Shown here piece by piece: positions 40,612 through 44,729 of a DNA stretch of 44,729 nucleotides. Source of the stretch: Chthonomonadaceae bacterium (lineage in GTDB: Bacteria > Armatimonadota > Chthonomonadetes > Chthonomonadales > Chthonomonadaceae). Position 1 is the first letter of the stretch. Each line of letters begins with the position of its first letter. Below the pieces are notes generated by a model, which saw nothing but the letters and a program-made list of their open reading frames with translations, was not told the DNA's origin and made no database searches. The position numbers were made by a program, and so were the translations under genes. The stretch spans positions 1 to 44,729 of the forward strand of contig DAIDKH010000036.1 in assembly GCA_027450145.1 (NCBI GenBank), in the 5' to 3' direction.

Positions 40612-41526
40612 TTATAATCGACCGTTTTCCGGCGTTGCCACGTCCATCTTAATGGAGTCTACAAAGGCAGTTACTGCTGCACGGCGGGCTGTAGTCTCTT
40701 TTAAAATAATTCCAGATGTTCGGCAAAACGAGTCCTCTGAAACCAAGGGAATACAGACGAGAATCCCATCGCGAACCTCGGATCTCACCGTTTCAACCGG
40801 GACAATAGCAATCCCTTTACCAATTTCCACAAGATTTTTCAGCGTCTCGATGTTGTCAACCGCCATCACAACCTTTACGCGCACTCCTGCACTACGAAGT
40901 TGATCATCAATGAGCCGACGCGTGGGAATGTCATCATCAAAAGCGATGAACGGTTCACCCTCTAGGTCGCGTAGACTTACAGTTGTCCTATCTGCAAACC
41001 TGTGCTCCGGCGCGCAAATGGTGGCCATTGTCTCTACACCAAATGGTATGACCTCTAGTGATGGCATAGGCATTGGTACGGCGACAATCCCCACGTCTAC
41101 CGAACCGGACATCACATCCTGGTACACCCGCGAGGTCTGACTGTACTCCAGATGCACGTTAACCTTGGGATGATCGGCAAGGAAGGATTTCAGTCGCTTT
41201 GGCAAGGCGTGTAGACCCACAGAATAGACAGTTGCTACGCGAACTGTTCCTGATATCTCGTCCTGCATGCATCGCAGCCGGTTGTCAAGTTCCGCTACCT
41301 CACCTACCAGAGGCTTGGCGCCCTCGTACAACACGCGACCGGCTTCGGTAAGGACGATGTAACTTTTGCCTTTGCTTCGCTGCAAAAACACCTGATCAAA
41401 CTCCCGCTCCAGAGCGCGCAACCTCTGGCTAACCGCTGACTGGGAGACAAAATTTCTCTCTGCTGCCCGTGAAAACGACCCTGTTTCAACCAGGTCGCAG
41501 AACAGACGCAAATCACTTAAGTCCAT
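40612..41526 (-). CDS. LysR-type transcriptional regulator
   Basis: The 304-aa regulator has an N-terminal winged helix-turn-helix (FCDLVETGSFSRAAER and VSQSAVSQRLRALERE, residues about 8-50) and a periplasmic-binding-like effector domain (TVRVATVYSVGLHALP to the C-terminus, with GSVDVGIVAVP and IGKGIAIVPVE). It resembles the CysL/CbbR-type group, but the effector and targets are not visible. ATG 41526 has GAGG six bases upstream. LysR regulators often control a divergent neighbour. Here the upstream neighbour (an epimerase-like gene) is on the same strand and pyrK converges, so the target is unclear; it may act elsewhere or on its own promoter. Confidence 0.93.
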   Translation of the reverse strand: MDLSDLRLFCDLVETGSFSRAAERNFVSQSAVSQRLRALEREFDQVFLQRSKGKSYIVLTEAGRVLYEGAKPLVGEVAELDNRLRCMQDEISGTVRVATVYSVGLHALPKRLKSFLADHPKVNVHLEYSQTSRVYQDVMSGSVDVGIVAVPMPMPSLEVIPFGVETMATICAPEHRFADRTTVSLRDLEGEPFIAFDDDIPTRRLIDDQLRSAGVRVKVVMAVDNIETLKNLVEIGKGIAIVPVETVRSEVRDGILVCIPLVSEDSFCRTSGIILKETTARRAAVTAFVDSIKMDVATPENGRL

Positions 41527-41643
41527 AGTATCCTCTTAGACCTCCCATTCTCTGTGCAACTGCCGCTAAGACTTGGAATGTCACAATAAGTTGTGGTCTC
41601 ACTAAATCGCGACGAAACTAGGAATGCTCCCTCGCACGCACCA

Positions 41644-42657
41644 TTAATGACCAATTGCAGATGATAGCACCTGGCACTGTTGCCTCCAGGCAGCTATCAC
41701 TCGGTCTTCAAAATCGTCGCTGTCACTGTTTTCAATTTTGCCGCGTTGATCCAGCCATGCCACTGTGCGCCGGACACCCTCACGCCACGAAATGGTGTAC
41801 CTAAAACCTAAGTCGCGCATAGCTGCCGAGTTATCAAAGATTGATGGATACTGAAAAATCTCTACGCTAATGTTGAACCTACCCCGATCGATTTGTGCGA
41901 GAAGGTCGGTAGGAATGTGAACGATGTTAGGAGCTGGTGCATCAATTGCGGCAGCCACCTCTTCGTGGTAACGGTTCCATGTCATCCACTCCTCACCCGT
42001 TACGTTGTAACTGTTGCCGTAAGCCGCAGGGTTACACAGCGCCCCGACAAATCCTCGAGCGACATCATCGATGTGGCATGCAGCCCACAGGCATGCACCG
42101 TCGCCATGAACTATGATGGGCTTGCCTTTGCGCAGACGGTCTATGTACGTTGTAGAAGTACCCATAGAGTGGACTATTACGCCGCCCTCACCGTAGGTCT
42201 GAGACGGTCGCATAATGGTGACGTCAAAATCACCGCGCTTCCCCGCGGCCAACACAATATCCTCGCATTTCACCTTGTTAGCGCCGTAACCACCAGTGGG
42301 AGTGCGCTCTTCATCCTCGCGTATCGGATATCTCGATGCTGGACCACCGTAAACGCACACTGTGCTGCAGAACACTACATGCGAAGCCTTGCCTTTACAG
42401 GCTCTCACAAGGCTCTCTGCATCCTCGGGCGCAAAGCCAACCATGTCTATAACGGCGTCGTAATGAGGGCCATTGGCAATCGTATCCTCAAACTTCGAAT
42501 ACTCACGTCGGTCACCGATAATGGTTTTGGCGCCAGTAGGAATTCGGGCCTCACTCTTGCCCCGATTATACAAGGTGACCTCATCACCCTTAGCAAGTAG
42601 CTGGGTAGTTATCGCAGTGCTAATTAAGCCAGTTCCACCGATGATTAGGACCTTCAT
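41644..42657 (-). CDS. NAD-dependent epimerase/dehydratase family (extended SDR)
   Basis: The 337-aa protein begins with the dinucleotide-binding motif MKVLIIGGTGLISTAI and has YNRGKSE for cofactor recognition. VIDMVGFAPEDAE, FCSTVCVYGG and the catalytic Y-x3-K in YGANKVKCED follow. This points to nucleotide-sugar epimerases or dehydratases, with some likeness to CSP41-like proteins (HIDDVARGFVGAL, NVTGEEWMTW). The sugar substrate is unknown. ATG 42657 is preferred over ATG 42702 because GAGGT lies shortly before it and the Rossmann motif then starts at once. It has no clear operon partner; LysR is 117 bases downstream on the same strand. Confidence 0.9.
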   Translation of the reverse strand: MKVLIIGGTGLISTAITTQLLAKGDEVTLYNRGKSEARIPTGAKTIIGDRREYSKFEDTIANGPHYDAVIDMVGFAPEDAESLVRACKGKASHVVFCSTVCVYGGPASRYPIREDEERTPTGGYGANKVKCEDIVLAAGKRGDFDVTIMRPSQTYGEGGVIVHSMGTSTTYIDRLRKGKPIIVHGDGACLWAACHIDDVARGFVGALCNPAAYGNSYNVTGEEWMTWNRYHEEVAAAIDAPAPNIVHIPTDLLAQIDRGRFNISVEIFQYPSIFDNSAAMRDLGFRYTISWREGVRRTVAWLDQRGKIENSDSDDFEDRVIAAWRQQCQVLSSAIGH

Positions 42658-43021
42658 TCGTAAACGACCTCGCTGTGCGTTGTTTAAGTCATACCTGCCC
42701 ACAGCACCTAGTTACCAGGTTGCGTGCAAATATAAGATTAGTTGTCACTACAATACCATATAACTGAATTGTAGTTATGTCATTTATTAATAGTACAAGC
42801 CCAAAATCAGTCATTTCGCTGATAACTGCGTGACACTACCGTCACGAGTTCCCCGCTTCTCCGGGTCAAGAACTGGCACAATCGTATCAAGCGAAATTCA
42901 ATACCTTCCTACGTCAATACCTGTTTGGTTACAACGAACAAACCAGATTCCGCGCACGCACAAAAAAGCGACCCGCACCATTAAAGCACGGATCGCCTTC
43001 ATCCTGTACTAACAGATATAG
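42658..43021. other. intergenic region between epimerase-like and TPR-protease genes
   Basis: This 364-base minus-strand gap begins, in transcription order, with the terminator of the TPR-protease gene (42962-42996). It should then contain the promoter of the epimerase-like gene, most likely in the AT-rich part at 42720-42800. I found no confident -35/-10 pair and no coding content. Confidence 0.5.
42962..42996 (-). terminator. intrinsic terminator of the TPR/aspartic-protease gene
   Basis: On the minus strand GCGATCCGTGC (42986-42996) pairs with GTGCGGGTCGC (42968-42978) over 11 positions, three of them G-U, around a seven-base loop. Six consecutive T residues follow (42962-42967). It starts about 25 bases after the stop of the gene at 43022-44608. 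It is the only clear stem with a U-tract in the window. Confidence 0.8.
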
Positions 43022-44608
43022 TTAGTTATTGGGAAGTTCGAGAGTAAGCGTGCGTGAGGGATAATCAATTGTGACCCGTCGGGCACTCGTGAGGTATGGA
43101 ATACCTACGATACCGCATATCTGGAAGTTGAAACCCGGGCTAACCTGACTGTCAACCAACGACGCACCGAAAATTGGATCCATCTCCATGAAGAATGGGA
43201 CCCCCCCACTCCGCTTCAAGCTGAGATCCACAGCAAAGCGAAACACCAGTGCGCTGAAACTTGTGTCTGTTGTTCCAACACCGATACGCTGATTAATGCG
43301 CACCTCTACATAGGAGTCTTTTCTCTGAGCTTTCGCTAACTCCTTCGCGGTGATGAGCGACAAGACACCGACGGGCTCGCATCCGGTATCCAACAGCGCC
43401 CATTCAGTGGTCTTTTGATCTGCCAGTCGTACCTTGACAAATATGTAACCATCGTAATAGTGAAATGGAACCGTCATCAGAGCATCGCCTTGTGCGGGTG
43501 GCGGCGGCGCAGCCTTGGGGCCAGTCGTCACCACTAGGCGATTATCGACAAAGTCCAGCGTGACGACGCTATGCTTGAAGTTAGCCCCTCCAATGAGCCC
43601 ATCTGTAAGGTCGCCAGCGTTCCTTTCAACAGTAGATACATCGACGCCATCGAACTCCTGTCGGCCCACTTCCATGGTTTGATCGCGAAAGCTTTTCCCA
43701 ACTTCCTCACCACTAGCGCCAAATTCAACCGACTGACCATCTGGCTGTATTCCTAACCGTTGCGCGGAGTCACTGTTAAGTACCACGCTATCACCAGCAC
43801 CGGTATCTAGTAATAAGTGAAAAAGTACACCGCGAATGCGGACGGGGAGAATTACATCGTCGTGTTCTCTATACATTGGCACAGAAAACGAGTAATCATC
43901 TACTGCCTTTTTGTGCTGGCTTGTAGAGTTTGCACGCTGAGAAGTACTGGAATTTTCGTCTGTGCCCCACCTCTGGTCAAATTTGAGTGCGTCTGTAAGC
44001 TGAGTGTGGGGATAACCCTTCGCGTGGAGTTGTATATAACTATCAACTATGGATTTTGCTCCCTCATGATGGCGATCAGTCATAGCATTTAGAAGATAGT
44101 AATACGCCATCGCACGCTTAGGGTTTAGCTTAACTGCATGGGTGAGGTACGCCCTTGCCTTAGCCCTATTCCCATTCCATAACTCAACCCGAGACGATGC
44201 TACCAACGCGTAATAGCTATTGGGATTAGTGGCTAATGCCGTCGCGGCGGCCTGAGCGGCGAGCGACGGCCGACCTCCTCGCATATAGGCAAGTGAGAGC
44301 AGTCCCTGCATATCACCACTTTGCGGATCCTGCTGAATGCCCACCTTTCCCAGTTCCTCCGCCTCCTGCCAGTTATCTCCGTCTAGGCGCAGGCATGCGC
44401 GCATAAGCAGTTTACGCACTTCGTTCTGTTTCGGGTGAGCTTTTATTACTGGTCGTAACAAGGCTACAACCTGGGCAAAACGTCCTGTCTCGTACAGTTG
44501 GTGCGCAGTTGATTGAGCGGCGCCAGCCACCTGGGGCGAAAGCGCACAAATAGCAGCAAACAGAAATGGCTTATTTACTCCGCGTTTTAGATCTCTGAGT
44601 CTAGGCAT
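43022..44608 (-). CDS. secreted TPR protein with two retropepsin-like (DTG) domains
   Basis: The 528-aa protein has a signal peptide (FLFAAICALSPQVAGAA). TPR-like repeats follow at residues about 35-200 (HQLYETGRFAQVVALLRP, GLLSLAYMRGGRPSLAAQ). Two aspartic-protease-like domains come next: the first has LLLDTGAGDSVVL near residue 265 and DGLIGGANFKHS; the second has ALLDTGCEPVGVL near residue 404 and GIVGIPYLTSARRV. Each thus has the DTG catalytic loop and the later hydrophobic-hydrophobic-Gly motif. Bacterial retropepsin-like proteins normally have one DTG and dimerise; two in one chain could form a pepsin-like active site by themselves. Whether it cleaves anything is unknown. ATG 44608 has AAAGGAA eight bases upstream. 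A good terminator follows. The Pro-rich linker (APPPPAQG) separates the two domains. Confidence 0.87.
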   Translation of the reverse strand: MPRLRDLKRGVNKPFLFAAICALSPQVAGAAQSTAHQLYETGRFAQVVALLRPVIKAHPKQNEVRKLLMRACLRLDGDNWQEAEELGKVGIQQDPQSGDMQGLLSLAYMRGGRPSLAAQAAATALATNPNSYYALVASSRVELWNGNRAKARAYLTHAVKLNPKRAMAYYYLLNAMTDRHHEGAKSIVDSYIQLHAKGYPHTQLTDALKFDQRWGTDENSSTSQRANSTSQHKKAVDDYSFSVPMYREHDDVILPVRIRGVLFHLLLDTGAGDSVVLNSDSAQRLGIQPDGQSVEFGASGEEVGKSFRDQTMEVGRQEFDGVDVSTVERNAGDLTDGLIGGANFKHSVVTLDFVDNRLVVTTGPKAAPPPPAQGDALMTVPFHYYDGYIFVKVRLADQKTTEWALLDTGCEPVGVLSLITAKELAKAQRKDSYVEVRINQRIGVGTTDTSFSALVFRFAVDLSLKRSGGVPFFMEMDPIFGASLVDSQVSPGFNFQICGIVGIPYLTSARRVTIDYPSRTLTLELPNN

Positions 44609-44698
44609 AGGTGGTTCCTTTTACGTTATCGAGCTACAAATCACCGGCCATGCGCCTTTGCATCCAATTGAACAATGTACGACGGAAGACGATTAATA

Positions 44699-44727
44699 AC
44701 CTAGATATGCCCACGGTATATCTAGGT
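44699..44727. repeat. perfect 10-bp inverted repeat at the window edge
   Basis: ACCTAGATAT (44699-44708) and ATATCTAGGT (44718-44727) are perfectly complementary around a nine-base centre, about 90 bases upstream of the TPR-protease start. It may be an operator for that gene or the end hairpin of a gene beyond the window; context is cut off. Confidence 0.45.
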
Positions 44728-44729
44728 CG

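Noticed and set aside
41893-42600. Open frame of 235 codons on the plus strand
   Set aside because: It is antisense to the epimerase-like gene with its intact Rossmann and Y-x3-K motifs; no ribosome site or family features.
1-44729. CRISPR array or cas operon accompanying the CARF gene
   Set aside because: No regularly spaced direct repeats and no Cas10, Cas7 or Cas1-like product could be found by reading; an array elsewhere in the genome remains possible.

Overview
The window most likely comes from the phylum Armatimonadota. The strongest pointer is the gene at 17404-18246: a DUF1559/H-X9-DG prepilin-like protein whose N-terminal region ([13 protein letters not shown] followed by a [15 protein letters not shown]-type helix) has a form I associate with that phylum. 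Intermediate GC (by eye), several Tat or lipoprotein exported enzymes, and frequent TTG/GTG starts fit a free-living heterotroph that degrades plant polysaccharides. This placement is inference; there is no rRNA gene or species marker. I see no tRNA, rRNA, insertion sequence or CRISPR array.

Layout. 1-3.0 kb (minus): cysE, a VanW-family envelope protein and rsmI form a tight run. 3.2-9.8 kb (plus): hemB, a transmembrane Ser/Thr kinase, a soluble GAF histidine kinase and a DUF5060/GH5-like lipoprotein glycosidase. 9.8-11.8 kb (minus): cmk-plsC-upp. 12.1-13.3 kb (plus): a GNAT acetyltransferase fused to ankyrin-like repeats. 13.4-18.6 kb (minus): an operon of prepilin-like protein, membrane-anchored TPR protein, 79-aa membrane protein and ASPIC/UnbV (CRTAC1) lipoprotein, with a good sigma70-type promoter about 290 nt upstream of the first start. 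18.7-23.4 kb: a YkgJ-type cysteine-cluster protein (minus), then the ammonium transporter amt, an orphan CARF-domain protein of the APE2256 type and a two-domain sulfurtransferase (all plus).

23.5-29 kb (minus): a GH3-GH31 pair, where GH31 carries an inserted PA14 domain and resembles Xyl31A alpha-xylosidases, so it suits xyloglucan or xylan side-chain removal. 29.5-35.1 kb (minus): a ~1890-aa DUF4011-SF1 helicase-Vsr-like nuclease-DUF3320 protein of the Hhe antiviral type. Its nuclease has Asn where an Asp is expected. 35.5-36.8 kb (plus): a pectate-lyase-fold lipoprotein. 36.9-38.4 kb (minus): a VOC protein and an aldo/keto reductase. 38.6-40.6 kb (plus): an uncharacterised secreted HEXXH protein translationally coupled to pyrK. 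40.6-44.6 kb (minus): a LysR regulator, an NAD-dependent epimerase-like protein, and a secreted TPR protein with two DTG aspartic-protease-like domains.

The main themes are housekeeping metabolism, plant-polysaccharide breakdown with exported enzymes, and two isolated genes from known immune families (CARF effector, Hhe). The best candidates for something little described are the orphan CARF gene with a dyad just upstream, the Hhe protein with a degraded nuclease motif, the prepilin-TPR-UnbV operon and the TPR/double-DTG protease. Several intergenic hairpins are long and perfect yet lack U-tracts.
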